DNA of 64,000 nucleotides, taken from contig NZ_LMNS01000001.1 of the NCBI RefSeq assembly GCF_001423405.1, positions 62,500 to 126,499 on the forward strand, read 5' to 3'. Both the position numbers and the translations under genes were made by a program. The notes under the pieces are model-generated. The model was not told where the DNA came from. It saw only the letters and a program-made list of their open reading frames with translations, and did no database searches. Within the stretch, counting starts at the first letter, position 1, and every line of letters begins with the position of its first letter. The DNA comes from Methylobacterium sp. Leaf123. Its GTDB lineage: Bacteria > Pseudomonadota > Alphaproteobacteria > Rhizobiales > Beijerinckiaceae. Positions 44,509 through 52,902 of this stretch are shown piece after piece.

Positions 44509-45210
44509 TTACGCGGCCGGCTTCACGGTCTGGCGGGCCAGGAGGGCGCCGACCGCGTCGGGCAGGGCGTCGAAATGCTCGATGACCCAGTCGGGCGCCA
44601 GCTCGCGCATCGGCACGGGGGTATAGCCGAAGGTCACGCCGACGACCGGGATGCCGGCCGCCTTGGCTGCGGCGACATCGGCCTTGGAATCACCCACCAT
44701 CACGGCGCGGTGGAGATCGCCTCCGGCGCGCTCGATGGTCGCGGTGATGTGGCGCGGGTCCGGCTTCGAGAAGGCGAAGGTCTCCTTGCCGACGATCGTG
44801 CGGAAGCGATGGCCGATGCCCAGCGCGTCGAGCAACGCCACGGCATGCGACTCCACCTTGTTGGTGCAGATCGCGAGGCGAAAGCCCGCAGCCTCCAGCT
44901 GGTCCAGCGCCGCAACCACACCGGGGAACAGATGGGAATTGTCGGTGAGATGCTCGCCGTAATAGGTGAGGAAATCCTGGAACAGCGTCTCCAGCCGCTC
45001 CGGCGTCAGGCTCGCGCCGGCCACCGTGAAGCCGCGCTGGATCAGGGCGCGGGCGCCCGCACCGAGCAGATCGCGGGCCTGTTCGAGCGGCAGCGGCGCG
45101 TGGCCCTCCCGGGCGAGGATGACGTTGAGGGTGCCGATGAGGTCGCCCGCGGTCTCGGCGAGGGTCCCGTCGAGATCGAACACGACGATCGGGGAGCTGT
45201 GCACGTTCAT
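44509..45210 (-). CDS. gph: Phosphoglycolate phosphatase (HAD family)
   Basis: A 233-residue HAD-superfamily phosphatase. The nucleophile box VVFDLDGTLAETAGDLIGTL is near the N-terminus, the ICTNKVESHAV (motif II Thr/Asn) in the middle, Lys in KPDPRHITATI (motif III), and MVGDSKADVAAAKAAG (motif IV) later. The cap has the type seen in Gph, which clears 2-phosphoglycolate made by RuBisCO or during DNA repair. Other small substrates are possible. The ATG 45210 is preferred over 45237 because HAD homology starts immediately after it. Confidence 0.88.
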   Translation of the reverse strand: MNVHSSPIVVFDLDGTLAETAGDLIGTLNVILAREGHAPLPLEQARDLLGAGARALIQRGFTVAGASLTPERLETLFQDFLTYYGEHLTDNSHLFPGVVAALDQLEAAGFRLAICTNKVESHAVALLDALGIGHRFRTIVGKETFAFSKPDPRHITATIERAGGDLHRAVMVGDSKADVAAAKAAGIPVVGVTFGYTPVPMRELAPDWVIEHFDALPDAVGALLARQTVKPAA

Positions 45211-45393
45211 CGGCGTCCCGGTACGTTCCATTGTCAAGCTGGCTAGCGGTCGTCTCTCCTACGATCAACCCTAGCAGTTGATACCGGGTTAGCGCGGAGA
45301 CTCAGTGTTGCCTCTCTGCCCAAGCTCCGCCACGGAACGGGTGCTTGATCGCGCCGCCGATGATTCGCCGTTTCGCTCTTCCGCAACAAGACG

Positions 45394-45903
45394 ATGTCCC
45401 GCCCCATGCGTGTCCCTTCGCGTCTTTCTCTCCCCCGGCTGTCCGCCGGCCTGCTCGTCGCGGCCCTCGCCGGCCTGCCGCTGGCCGCCGAGGCGGCCGG
45501 GCCCTACGAATTCGTGGCTGCGCCCGCGGTCGATCTGAACCGGATCTACCGGATCGACCGCGCCAACGGCGAGGTCACCTCCTGCCAGTACGGCCTGCGC
45601 GACGACAGCGTCGGCGTCACCCTGTGCTTTGCCGCCGGAGAGGGCGCCGGCCCGCAGACACCGGGCGAGTACGGCCTGATCGCCTCGCGCCACGCCCGCG
45701 AGTCGGGGATCTACCGGGTCAATTACCGCACCGGTGAAACCAGCGCCTGCTACGTGCAGATCCGTCAGGAGCTCGTGGTCTGCACCGAGCAGGCCGGTCC
45801 GCCGCCCGCCGGCACCGCGAGCGGGGCGGGCGCTGCCGCGACCGGACCAGCCCCCGGCCGTGCCGGCCCGAGCGCCACGCCGCCGCAGGGAACGCGGCCC
45901 TGA
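45394..45903 (+). CDS. Secreted protein of unknown function
   Basis: A 169-residue protein: signal peptide about 5-31 (cut near EAAGPYE), a mature domain of about 95 residues with two similar blocks, NRIYRIDRANGEVTSCQYG and SGIYRVNYRTGETSACYVQ, each with one cysteine, and a Pro/Ala/Gly-rich tail (about 130-169) that looks disordered. The two blocks suggest an internal duplication of a beta-hairpin, with the cysteines possibly bridged. ATG 45394 or 45406 could start it. No known family recognised. Confidence 0.75.
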   Translation: MSRPMRVPSRLSLPRLSAGLLVAALAGLPLAAEAAGPYEFVAAPAVDLNRIYRIDRANGEVTSCQYGLRDDSVGVTLCFAAGEGAGPQTPGEYGLIASRHARESGIYRVNYRTGETSACYVQIRQELVVCTEQAGPPPAGTASGAGAAATGPAPGRAGPSATPPQGTRP

Positions 45904-46059
45904 CGGCGGACGAAGCGCCGGACGCTCTTGGGAAGCGTCCATGCTTCTTTGCGTCCGTCTTTTGCGGTCGCGGGGAGGCGTGCTAGGGCCTGCCTCCCAT
46001 CCAGCCCCAGATTCGACGGTCCGAGTGCCCCCGATGAATTCGCTTCCCGAGGTCGTTTC

Positions 46060-46770
46060 GTGAGCGCGCCGGATCTGAAGCGGGCGGCGGCTGAGCGCGC
46101 AATCCCCCTGGTCGAGGACGGGATGCGCCTCGGCATCGGCACGGGCAGCACGGCCGCGGCCTTCATCACGCTGCTGGGTGAGCGCGTGCGCGCGGGCCTC
46201 AAAGTCACCGGTGTGCCGACCTCGGAGGCGACCCGCATCGCCTGCGAGCGCGAGGGTATCCCGCTCGCCACGCTCGAAGACCTGCCCGAACTTGATCTCA
46301 CCATCGACGGGGCCGACGAGGTTGACGGCAATCTTCGCCTCATCAAGGGCGGCGGCGCCGCGCTGCTGCGCGAAAAGATCGTCGCGGTGGCCAGCCGCCG
46401 CATGGTGGTGATCGCCGACGCCTCCAAGCACGTCGAGACGCTGGGCGCCTTTCCGCTGCCGGTGGAGGTGAACCTGTTCGGCATCGGCGCCACCACCCGC
46501 GCCGTCGAGGCGGCGGTGGCGGGTGCCGGCTGCACGGGCGCGATCCTGCGCCGCCACGACGCCTCCGGTGCGCCCCTTCTCACGGACGGCGGCCACGCCA
46601 TCCTCGACCTGCGGCTCGGCCGCATTCCCGATCCGGAGGCTCTGTCCGCGCGGCTCTGGGCGGTGCCCGGCGTGGTCGAGCACGGCCTGTTCCTCGGCAT
46701 CGCCGACGCGGCCATCCTCGCCGCGGCCGAAGGTGACGCGGCCGTCGTCAGCGTTCTCGGCCGCCTCTGA
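46060..46770 (+). CDS. rpiA: Ribose-5-phosphate isomerase A
   Basis: A 236-residue RpiA, which interconverts ribose 5-phosphate and ribulose 5-phosphate. Blocks [43 protein letters not shown] (catalytic Lys/Glu region) and [10 protein letters not shown] are intact. It starts with GTG 46060, behind GAGG at six bases. A tiny frame, MNSLPEVVS (46034-46063), ends at TGA inside the GTGA of this start, so coupled initiation is possible. The DUF2059 gene follows after 41 bases. Confidence 0.95.
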   Translation: MSAPDLKRAAAERAIPLVEDGMRLGIGTGSTAAAFITLLGERVRAGLKVTGVPTSEATRIACEREGIPLATLEDLPELDLTIDGADEVDGNLRLIKGGGAALLREKIVAVASRRMVVIADASKHVETLGAFPLPVEVNLFGIGATTRAVEAAVAGAGCTGAILRRHDASGAPLLTDGGHAILDLRLGRIPDPEALSARLWAVPGVVEHGLFLGIADAAILAAAEGDAAVVSVLGRL

Positions 46771-46811
46771 CGCCCGGCCGCCGCCTTTCTCTTCTTCGGA
46801 GCTTCTCCCGC

Positions 46812-47408
46812 ATGGTTCTCCGTCTCGCTGCCCTGGGTGGCCCCTTCCTCGCGGCCCTGCTGTCGCAGGCCGTCCTCGCACCGGCGGCGCTCGCGCAGCA
46901 GCCCGCCGCCAAGCCCCCGGCCGCTTCCGCGAAGCCGACGGCGAAGCCCGGCGCGGCCCCGCCGCCGGCCCCCGCGCCGGAGCCCGATCTCAGCGCTGCC
47001 CATCTCGCGCTCGCCCGCGAGGTGATGCTGAGTTCCGGCATCGCCCGCTCCTTCGACTCGATCATCCCGACCATGGCCGAACAGATCCGCAAGAACGCGG
47101 TGACGCGGCCCGACCTCGCCAAGGATCTGGACGAGGTGCTGAAGGGTCTCGATTCGGAGATGGAGCTGCAGAAGCAGCGGCTCATCACCATCGCCGCGCG
47201 GATCTATGCCAAGCGCCTGAACGAGACCGAGCTGAAGGACATCGTCACCTTCTTCCGCTCGCCCGCGGGCAAGCGCTACGTCGAGACCCAGCCGCAGATC
47301 CTCGATGACATGGTCGGCGCCATGCAGGATTGGACCCAGGAAGTCTCGGAATACATCATGGTCCGCACCCGCGCCGAGATGGGCAAGCGCGGCCACCAGC
47401 TCCAGTGA
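46812..47408 (+). CDS. DUF2059 family exported protein
   Basis: A 198-residue protein: signal peptide 1-28 (cut near ALAQQ), a Pro/Ala/Lys-rich linker (about 29-60), and a helical DUF2059 domain (about 62-190) with LAREVMLSSGIARSFDSIIP, LNETELKDIVTFFRSPAGKR and YVETQPQILDDMVGAMQDW. The family is periplasmic and has no agreed function. It lies between rpiA and gor, as in many Rhizobiales, with an O-antigen-ligase-like gene added in between here. Confidence 0.88.
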   Translation: MVLRLAALGGPFLAALLSQAVLAPAALAQQPAAKPPAASAKPTAKPGAAPPPAPAPEPDLSAAHLALAREVMLSSGIARSFDSIIPTMAEQIRKNAVTRPDLAKDLDEVLKGLDSEMELQKQRLITIAARIYAKRLNETELKDIVTFFRSPAGKRYVETQPQILDDMVGAMQDWTQEVSEYIMVRTRAEMGKRGHQLQ

Positions 47409-47430
47409 GCGCCGGCCCTCGAGCATCCTC

Positions 47431-47455
47431 CCGAAAGGTGGTTGCCGGCTTTCGG
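47431..47455 (+). other. Hairpin just upstream of the O-antigen-ligase-like start
   Basis: CCGAAAG pairs with CTTTCGG around an 11-base loop. The second arm runs into GGAAG (47454-47458), the likely ribosome-binding site of the next gene, so folding could partly hide it. No T-run, so not a typical terminator. Confidence 0.35.
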
Positions 47456-47462
47456 AAGAACG

Positions 47463-48737
47463 ATGACGCAGAAGCAAATGCCTAGAGCATCGTCCTGGAT
47501 CGGGTATCCAGAACGATGCTCTAGCGCGGCGCCGCGCCTGTTTGCGGCCGGCGCCGTCGCCTTGGCGCTGGTGGCGCCGCTGATGGCGCTCGCCAACCGA
47601 TCGAGCCCACTCGTCGTCGGCATCGCCGCGCTGCTGTTCCTCGTGGGCGCCGTCGCCGAGCGCGGCGGGCGCGCTGCCGCCGAATTGATCGCCCCCTTAC
47701 GCTCCCCGCTCGGCCTCGCTGCGCTCGCCTTCCTCGGTTGGTGCCTCGTCTCGCTGGCCTGGACCCCGTTTCCCACGCTTTTGGGCCGGGTGCTGTCCGA
47801 ATTCCTGCCGACACTCGCCGCCGCGGCGATTCTCGCCCGGCTCGCGCCGGCCCGGCTGCCGCCCTGGGCGCTGCCGCTGGGCGCTGGCCTGCTCGCCGCC
47901 GCCTGCCTTTTCATCGCGGGAAGCCTCGCCCTCGGGCTGGCGCCGCAGGCCTGGCTCGGGCAGCGCGTGGCCCTGTTCATGTTCAACCGCCCGCTGCTGA
48001 CTTTGCTGCTGCTGGCCGGGCCCATCGCCGCCTTCCTTGCGCTCCGCAGCCATCGCCTCGCCGCTGGGATTCTGCTCGGGGTGGTGGCGCTGGCGATCCT
48101 GCGCTCGATCAGCGGCGCGGCGATGCTCGGATTGCTCGCGGGCGCCGTGATGTTCGGGGTCGGCCGCCTGTTCCCCAAACCCGTGGCCCTGGCGCTCGCG
48201 GCGCTGACCCTCGGGTTCGCCTTCGCCCTCGCTCCGGTCGAGGGCGACATCCTCCACCGGCTGATGCCGGAGGCGGCGCATGAACGGCTGACGCAGTCGT
48301 CCTCGCGGGCGCGGGTCGCCATTGCCCAGAGCTTCGGTGCTGCGGTCGCCCAGGCCCCGTGGATCGGCTCGGGCTACGGCATGGGCCTGCGCTTTGCCGA
48401 GGTGCCGGCGGCGCAAGCACTCGAACCGGAAATGCGGGCGATGCTGGCCGTCGGCCACCCACATAACAGCTTCCTCCAGATCTGGGCCGAACTCGGCTTC
48501 GTCGGCGCCGCACTCGCGGCTTTGGTCGCCTTCCTGGCCCTGCGGGCGGCGGCGGGTCTGCCGCGGCTTCTGTTTGCCACGGCGCTCGGATTGCTGGGCG
48601 CGGCGGTGGCGGTGATGTTCGTCGAGCACGGCGCGTGGCAGGGATGGTGGACGGCGGGCCTCGGGGCCGCCATCACATGGCTGCGGGCGGCGGCTTGCGC
48701 ACGGCCGGCACACGAGAGCGAAAACGCGCGCGCATGA
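47463..48737 (+). CDS. O-antigen ligase/polymerase-like membrane protein
   Basis: A 424-residue protein with ten or more predicted helices. The C-terminal half has the Wzy_C/WaaL-like layout: a long periplasmic loop with RLTQSSSRARVAIAQSFGAA, WIGSGYGMGLRF and then AVGHPHNSFLQIWAELGFVGA, in which HPHNxxLQ-W-E is the family signature. These enzymes attach or polymerise surface sugars. It starts at ATG 47463, with GGAAG five bases upstream; a 43-base palindromic element lies inside codons 7-21. The stop overlaps the gor start by four bases (ATGA), an odd coupling of a surface-glycan enzyme to glutathione reductase. Confidence 0.85.
   Translation: MTQKQMPRASSWIGYPERCSSAAPRLFAAGAVALALVAPLMALANRSSPLVVGIAALLFLVGAVAERGGRAAAELIAPLRSPLGLAALAFLGWCLVSLAWTPFPTLLGRVLSEFLPTLAAAAILARLAPARLPPWALPLGAGLLAAACLFIAGSLALGLAPQAWLGQRVALFMFNRPLLTLLLLAGPIAAFLALRSHRLAAGILLGVVALAILRSISGAAMLGLLAGAVMFGVGRLFPKPVALALAALTLGFAFALAPVEGDILHRLMPEAAHERLTQSSSRARVAIAQSFGAAVAQAPWIGSGYGMGLRFAEVPAAQALEPEMRAMLAVGHPHNSFLQIWAELGFVGAALAALVAFLALRAAAGLPRLLFATALGLLGAAVAVMFVEHGAWQGWWTAGLGAAITWLRAAACARPAHESENARA
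47482..47524. repeat. 43-base palindromic element inside the start of a coding region
   Basis: Arms of 18 bases, CTAGAGCATCGTCCTGGA and TCCAGAACGATGCTCTAG, match at 17 of 18 positions around TCGGGTA. It is read in frame as residues 7-21 of the O-antigen-ligase-like protein, without a stop. Compact palindromes of this sort usually lie between genes. Confidence 0.85.
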
Positions 48738-50149
48738 GCGAGACCGAGATGAGCGAGTCCAAGATGGGTGAGCCTTGCGACGTCGACCTGTTCGTGATCG
48801 GCGGCGGTTCGGGCGGGGTGCGGGCGGCCCGCATCGCTGCCGGCCACGGCGCTCGGGTGATGCTGGCCGAGGAATACCGCGTCGGCGGCACCTGCGTGAT
48901 CCGCGGCTGCGTGCCGAAGAAGCTGATGGTCTATGCCGGCCGCTTCACCGACGAGTTCGAGGACGCCGCCGGTTTCGGCTGGCACCTTGAGACGCCGCGC
49001 TTCGACTGGGCCGCGCTCAAGCGCTCCCGCGACGCCGAGGTCGCGCGGCTCGAAGGCATCTACGGACGCAACCTCGCGGGCGCGGGCGTCGAGGTCGTGG
49101 CCGACCGCGCGGTGATCGAGGATCCGCACACGGTGCGCCTCGTTCACGCCGACCGCACGATCCGGGCCCGTTACATCCTGATCGCGACCGGCGCGACGCC
49201 GGTGCGCGAGCCGCTGATCCCCGGCGCCGAACTCGCGATCGATTCGAACGGCGTGTTTGAGCTAGAGACCCAGCCCGAGCGCATCCTCGTGGTCGGCGGC
49301 GGCTACATCGCCGTGGAGTTCGCAGGCGTCTTTGCCAGCCTCGGCTCCAAGACGACGCTGCTCCACCGCGGAAAGAGCCTGCTGCGCGGCTTCGATCCCG
49401 AGATCGCCGACGCGCTCGGCGAGGCTTATGCCAAGCGGATGGATCTGCGCCTGGAGCAGACCGTCGAGCGCCTCGATCGCGACGGATCGGCCATCCGCGC
49501 CACCCTCAACGGGGGCGAGAGCCTCACCGTCGATTGCGTGCTGGTGGCCACCGGCCGGCGCCCGAACGTGGCCGGGCTCGGGCTGGAGCGGGTCGGGATC
49601 GAGCTCGATGAACGGGGCGCGATCCCCGTCGAGGCGGATTCGCGCACCCGGGTGCCGTCGATCTACGCCGTCGGCGACGTGAACGGCCGCGCGGCGCTGA
49701 CCCCCGTGGCGATCCGCGAGGGCCACGCCTTCGCCGACACCGTGTTTGGCAACAAGCCCTGGTGCGTCGATCACCGCCTGATCGCCACCGCCGTGTTCTC
49801 GACGCCGGAGATCGGCGTGATCGGCCACAACGAGGACGTGGCCCGGCGCTGCTACGGGGACATCGACGTCTACAAGGCGAGCTTCCGCCCGATGAAGGCG
49901 ACGCTCTCGGGCCGCGACGAGCGGGTGATCATGAAGGTGCTGGTGGACCGCGCCAGCGACCGGGTGGTCGGCGTCCACGTGCTGGGGACGGATGCCGGGG
50001 AGATCATCCAGGCCATCGGTATCGCCGTCACCATGGGCGCGACCAAGGCCGATTTCGACCGCACCATCGCCGTGCATCCGACGCTCGGCGAGGAGCTGGT
50101 GACGATGCGGACGCCCCATGTGGTGAAGCACCCGGTGGGCGTGGGGTAG
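48734..50149 (+). CDS. gor: Glutathione reductase
   Basis: A 471-residue flavin disulfide reductase. FAD-binding GGGSGGVRAARIA near the N-terminus; redox-active cysteines 54 and 59 in GGTCVIRGCVPKK; NADPH-binding VVGGGYIAVEFAGV with the Arg-bearing LLHRGKSLLRGFD; second FAD motif IYAVGDVNGRAAL; and the dimer-interface HPTLGEELVTM with the catalytic His. CVIRGCVPKK marks glutathione reductase rather than lipoamide dehydrogenase. It keeps glutathione reduced, which supports the GST, OsmC and DsbA-fold enzymes nearby. ATG 48734 overlaps the previous stop by four bases. Confidence 0.95.
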   Translation: MSETEMSESKMGEPCDVDLFVIGGGSGGVRAARIAAGHGARVMLAEEYRVGGTCVIRGCVPKKLMVYAGRFTDEFEDAAGFGWHLETPRFDWAALKRSRDAEVARLEGIYGRNLAGAGVEVVADRAVIEDPHTVRLVHADRTIRARYILIATGATPVREPLIPGAELAIDSNGVFELETQPERILVVGGGYIAVEFAGVFASLGSKTTLLHRGKSLLRGFDPEIADALGEAYAKRMDLRLEQTVERLDRDGSAIRATLNGGESLTVDCVLVATGRRPNVAGLGLERVGIELDERGAIPVEADSRTRVPSIYAVGDVNGRAALTPVAIREGHAFADTVFGNKPWCVDHRLIATAVFSTPEIGVIGHNEDVARRCYGDIDVYKASFRPMKATLSGRDERVIMKVLVDRASDRVVGVHVLGTDAGEIIQAIGIAVTMGATKADFDRTIAVHPTLGEELVTMRTPHVVKHPVGVG

Positions 50150-50150
50150 C

Positions 50151-51611
50151 CTACTCCGCCGCCGGCAGGCTCAGCGAGAGCAGCCGCGCCGTGCGCGCCC
50201 GGCTGCCGGTGTTCGGGTCGGCGCTCGGCTCGAAGGCACGGCGGCCGTCGTCGAGGGCGCCGTTCACCGCGTCGATGGCAAGGATCAGCGCGGAGATCAT
50301 CCGCGAATCGATGCTGCGCTCGCGGGCTTGGCGCACCACGTCGGCGATCAGCGCGTCGGTTTCACGGGTGAGCGCGTCGAGTGCGGCCGCCGATTGCGCC
50401 TCGCGGGCCTCGGCCAGGATGTCGAGCAGACGGTCGAGGACGATGTCGATGCGCTCGCGCCGCTTGCGGGCGAGGCGCTGGCCGATCCAGGCCACGCCCG
50501 AGCCCAGCGTGCCGCCGAAGAAGGCGAAGAGGTAGATCCAGTCCTCGTAGCGATCGAGGAAAGTCTGCTGCTCGCGCTCGAAATAATCCACCGCGCCGGG
50601 ATGGTTGGGAAGCTGCGCGCTCGTGGCCGTGACGGTGGTGTCGTAATCCGGCGGCTTCATCTGGTGGGCGATCGGGGCGGCGGCTGCGAGGCGCGAGCGC
50701 CACTCGAACAGGTGCTGCACCACGGAGGCCACGGCGACGCGGCTCACCGCACCGCGGGCCATCAGCCGGTAGGAGACGCCGACCGTCTCGACATCCTCCT
50801 CCGGGCGCTTGGGCCGTCCGCCGAAGGTGCCCGCCGAAAGGGTGACGGCCTGGAGCGTCGGCATGCGCTGCACGATCGCCTTCCCGTCCGGCACGCTGAC
50901 GAGGGTCACCTTGCGCTCCGGCGCGGCCGCCTCGACCGCCCGCAGCATCGCCTGGGCCGGCTTGGCGGTGGGGGAGGCGATGATCGCCACCGCATCGACC
51001 CGCTTGCCTTCCAGCGCCGCGGTGATCTCGGTGGCCTTGAGCGGCACGAGGCCGATGCGGCCCGCCGCCAGCGCGTCGCTGCCGAGCGCCTCGGCTTCCG
51101 CGGCCGCCTTGAAGTCGTAGAAGTCGAGCAGGCTTGTCAGAACCGGCAGGTCGGCCTCGTGGCGCGTGACGACCCCGAGGCGCCGGGTCGAGAGATCCGA
51201 AAAACTCTCGATCCCGTTGGCTTCGGGGGCCGCAATGATCAGCGCCTCGTCGTGGAGGATGGCCAGCGTCAGGCCGTTATCCGGCAGCTTCACATCGGGC
51301 CGCACCACGGCGAGGTCGGCACGGCCCTGCTCCAGGGCGGCGGCGCTGTCGCGCACGTCGTCGAAGGGCGCGACCTTCAGGCGCACGTCCTCGTGATTGC
51401 GGGTCAGCGCCCGCGCATAGGTTTCGATCAGCCCCGCTTCGACACCGTCGCGCGGGCCGACCGCCACCGTGAGCAGCGTGGGGCGTGATAGGGTGACGAC
51501 GAGGCCGGCCACGGCTGCGAACCCGAGGGCCAGCAGCACGTAGAGCCATTCGCGCCTCATGAGCGTGGCCACCATGCGGCGGCGGAGCCCTCGAAATCGC
51601 GTGCGATCCAT
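50151..51611 (-). CDS. Membrane-anchored TAXI-type substrate-binding protein
   Basis: A 486-residue protein of the TAXI/NMT1-like solute-binding group, which normally serves TRAP transporters. It begins with an anchor (about 21-41), continues with the binding domain (about 45-330: TVAVGPRDGVEAGLIETYAR, DLAVVRPDVKL, LILHDEALIIAAPE, VVTRHEADLPVLTSLLDFY), then a second membrane helix (359-378, YLFAFFGGTLGSGVAWIG) and a cytoplasmic helical tail (about 380-470) rich in charged heptads. No TRAP permease is encoded nearby. The layout, a periplasmic sensor with a cytoplasmic coil, suggests an orphan signalling or regulatory role rather than transport; this is inference. ATG 51611 is preferred to 51716. 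Confidence 0.85.
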   Translation of the reverse strand: MDRTRFRGLRRRMVATLMRREWLYVLLALGFAAVAGLVVTLSRPTLLTVAVGPRDGVEAGLIETYARALTRNHEDVRLKVAPFDDVRDSAAALEQGRADLAVVRPDVKLPDNGLTLAILHDEALIIAAPEANGIESFSDLSTRRLGVVTRHEADLPVLTSLLDFYDFKAAAEAEALGSDALAAGRIGLVPLKATEITAALEGKRVDAVAIIASPTAKPAQAMLRAVEAAAPERKVTLVSVPDGKAIVQRMPTLQAVTLSAGTFGGRPKRPEEDVETVGVSYRLMARGAVSRVAVASVVQHLFEWRSRLAAAAPIAHQMKPPDYDTTVTATSAQLPNHPGAVDYFEREQQTFLDRYEDWIYLFAFFGGTLGSGVAWIGQRLARKRRERIDIVLDRLLDILAEAREAQSAAALDALTRETDALIADVVRQARERSIDSRMISALILAIDAVNGALDDGRRAFEPSADPNTGSRARTARLLSLSLPAAE

Positions 51612-51655
51612 CCAAGATTCATGAATCGAAAACCTGTCCGGATCGTGAAGAACGA

Positions 51656-52279
51656 ATGAATCCGCGAACCGTTTCAAGCCGACGTGATGGCCCGACCGAT
51701 GGGCGACGCGAAGCAAGGCCCGAGCCGCCGGTCACCGCCGCCTGGCTGGAACGGGTGACGACGCATTATCTCGACCGCTACGGCGCCTCGTCCGAGATGC
51801 TGCGTCGGGTGCTCGCCCGCCGCATCGAGCGCCGCTGCCGCTCCCGCGACGAGGATGCGAGCGCGCATGCCGGGCTGATCGAGGAGACGGTCGCCCGCGC
51901 GCAGCGGGCCGGGCTCGTGGACGACGCGCGCTTCGCCGCCGCCCGCCTGCGCGGCCTGAGGCGGCGCGGTACGTCGACCCGGCAGGCGCAGGCGCGGCTC
52001 GCCGCCAAGGGGATCGACCGGGAGACGATCGCGGCGACCCTCGCCGAGGAGGACGAGGCGGCCGGGACACAAGAGGGCGAGGCCGATACGGAAGAAAAGG
52101 CGGCCGTTGCTTATGCCCGCCGCCGCCGCCTCGGCCCCTATCGCCGGCCGGAAACCCGCGAGGCCAACCGCGAGCGCGACCTCGCCGCCATGGCGCGGGC
52201 GGGGTTTTCCTACGCGCTCGCCAAGGCCGTGCTCGCCGGCCAGGCAGACGAAGACGCGACATCCGACAACCAAGAGTGA
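51656..52279 (+). CDS. recX: Regulatory protein RecX
   Basis: A 207-residue RecX-family protein, which binds RecA filaments and limits their activity. The three-helix-repeat pattern is visible: AWLERVTTHYLDRYGASSEMLR, LIEETVARAQRAGLVDDARF, AAARLRGLRRRGTSTRQAQA and AARARRRLGPYRRPE-type sequence near the end, with the family's ARxRRxG region. recA is not adjacent, which is usual in this group. It starts at ATG 51656, divergent from the TAXI-type gene by 44 bases. Confidence 0.9.
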   Translation: MNPRTVSSRRDGPTDGRREARPEPPVTAAWLERVTTHYLDRYGASSEMLRRVLARRIERRCRSRDEDASAHAGLIEETVARAQRAGLVDDARFAAARLRGLRRRGTSTRQAQARLAAKGIDRETIAATLAEEDEAAGTQEGEADTEEKAAVAYARRRRLGPYRRPETREANRERDLAAMARAGFSYALAKAVLAGQADEDATSDNQE

Positions 52280-52364
52280 GGGCTTCCCCCTCGACATGCC
52301 CGTTTCCCGCTCCACGTCGGAGGCCACGCGGATCGCTTCCGCTTGAAGACGACGAGGACGATAC

Positions 52365-52796
52365 ATGACCGACCGCCACGCGAGCGCCCATTGGGAAGGC
52401 GACGGCAAGACCGGCAAGGGCACGATCACGACGCAGTCCGGCGTGCTCTCGGAGAATCCCTACGGTTTCAACACCCGCTTCGAGAACGAGCCCGGCACCA
52501 ATCCGGAGGAGCTGATCGCGGCGGCGCATGCGAGCTGCTTCACCATGGCGCTCGCCTTCCAGCTCCAATCGGCCGGCCTCAAGGCGACGTCGCTGGACAC
52601 CAAGGCGGTCGTCACGCTCGTGAAGGACGGCGACGGCTTCAAGGTCACGAAGTCGGCCCTCACCCTCAAGGCGGTGATCCCCGGCATTGATCAGGCGAAG
52701 TTCGACGAACTCGCCGGCAATGCCGAGAAGGGCTGCCCGATCTCAAAGGTGCTCAACGCCGAGATCACCCTCGACAAGACGCTGAGCCCAAGCTGA
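52365..52796 (+). CDS. osmC: OsmC family peroxiredoxin
   Basis: A 143-residue OsmC-type hydroperoxide reductase. The two catalytic cysteines are present: AAAHASCFTMALAFQL and NAEKGCPISKVLNAEI; RFENEPGTNPEELIA is the family's substrate-channel stretch. OsmC reduces organic hydroperoxides with a lipoyl-type electron donor and is usually induced by osmotic or oxidative stress. AGGA lies ahead of ATG 52365 within the AGGACGATAC stretch. A terminator follows at 52806. Confidence 0.92.
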   Translation: MTDRHASAHWEGDGKTGKGTITTQSGVLSENPYGFNTRFENEPGTNPEELIAAAHASCFTMALAFQLQSAGLKATSLDTKAVVTLVKDGDGFKVTKSALTLKAVIPGIDQAKFDELAGNAEKGCPISKVLNAEITLDKTLSPS

Positions 52797-52805
52797 GTCA
52801 TCTTG

Positions 52806-52842
52806 GCCCTCTCGCCGCGTCGCGCGGTGGGAGGGCGCTTTT
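52806..52842 (+). terminator. Rho-independent terminator after osmC
   Basis: GCCCTCTCGCCGC pairs with GCGGTGGGAGGGC (two mismatched or wobble positions) around a short loop, followed by GCTTTT. It starts ten bases after the stop codon. Confidence 0.7.
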
Positions 52843-52902
52843 CCGGTGCGCGGGCTAACGCGCCGCATTGATCCCGGCGCGTGGGCGTTCATCTTCCGTT
52901 CG

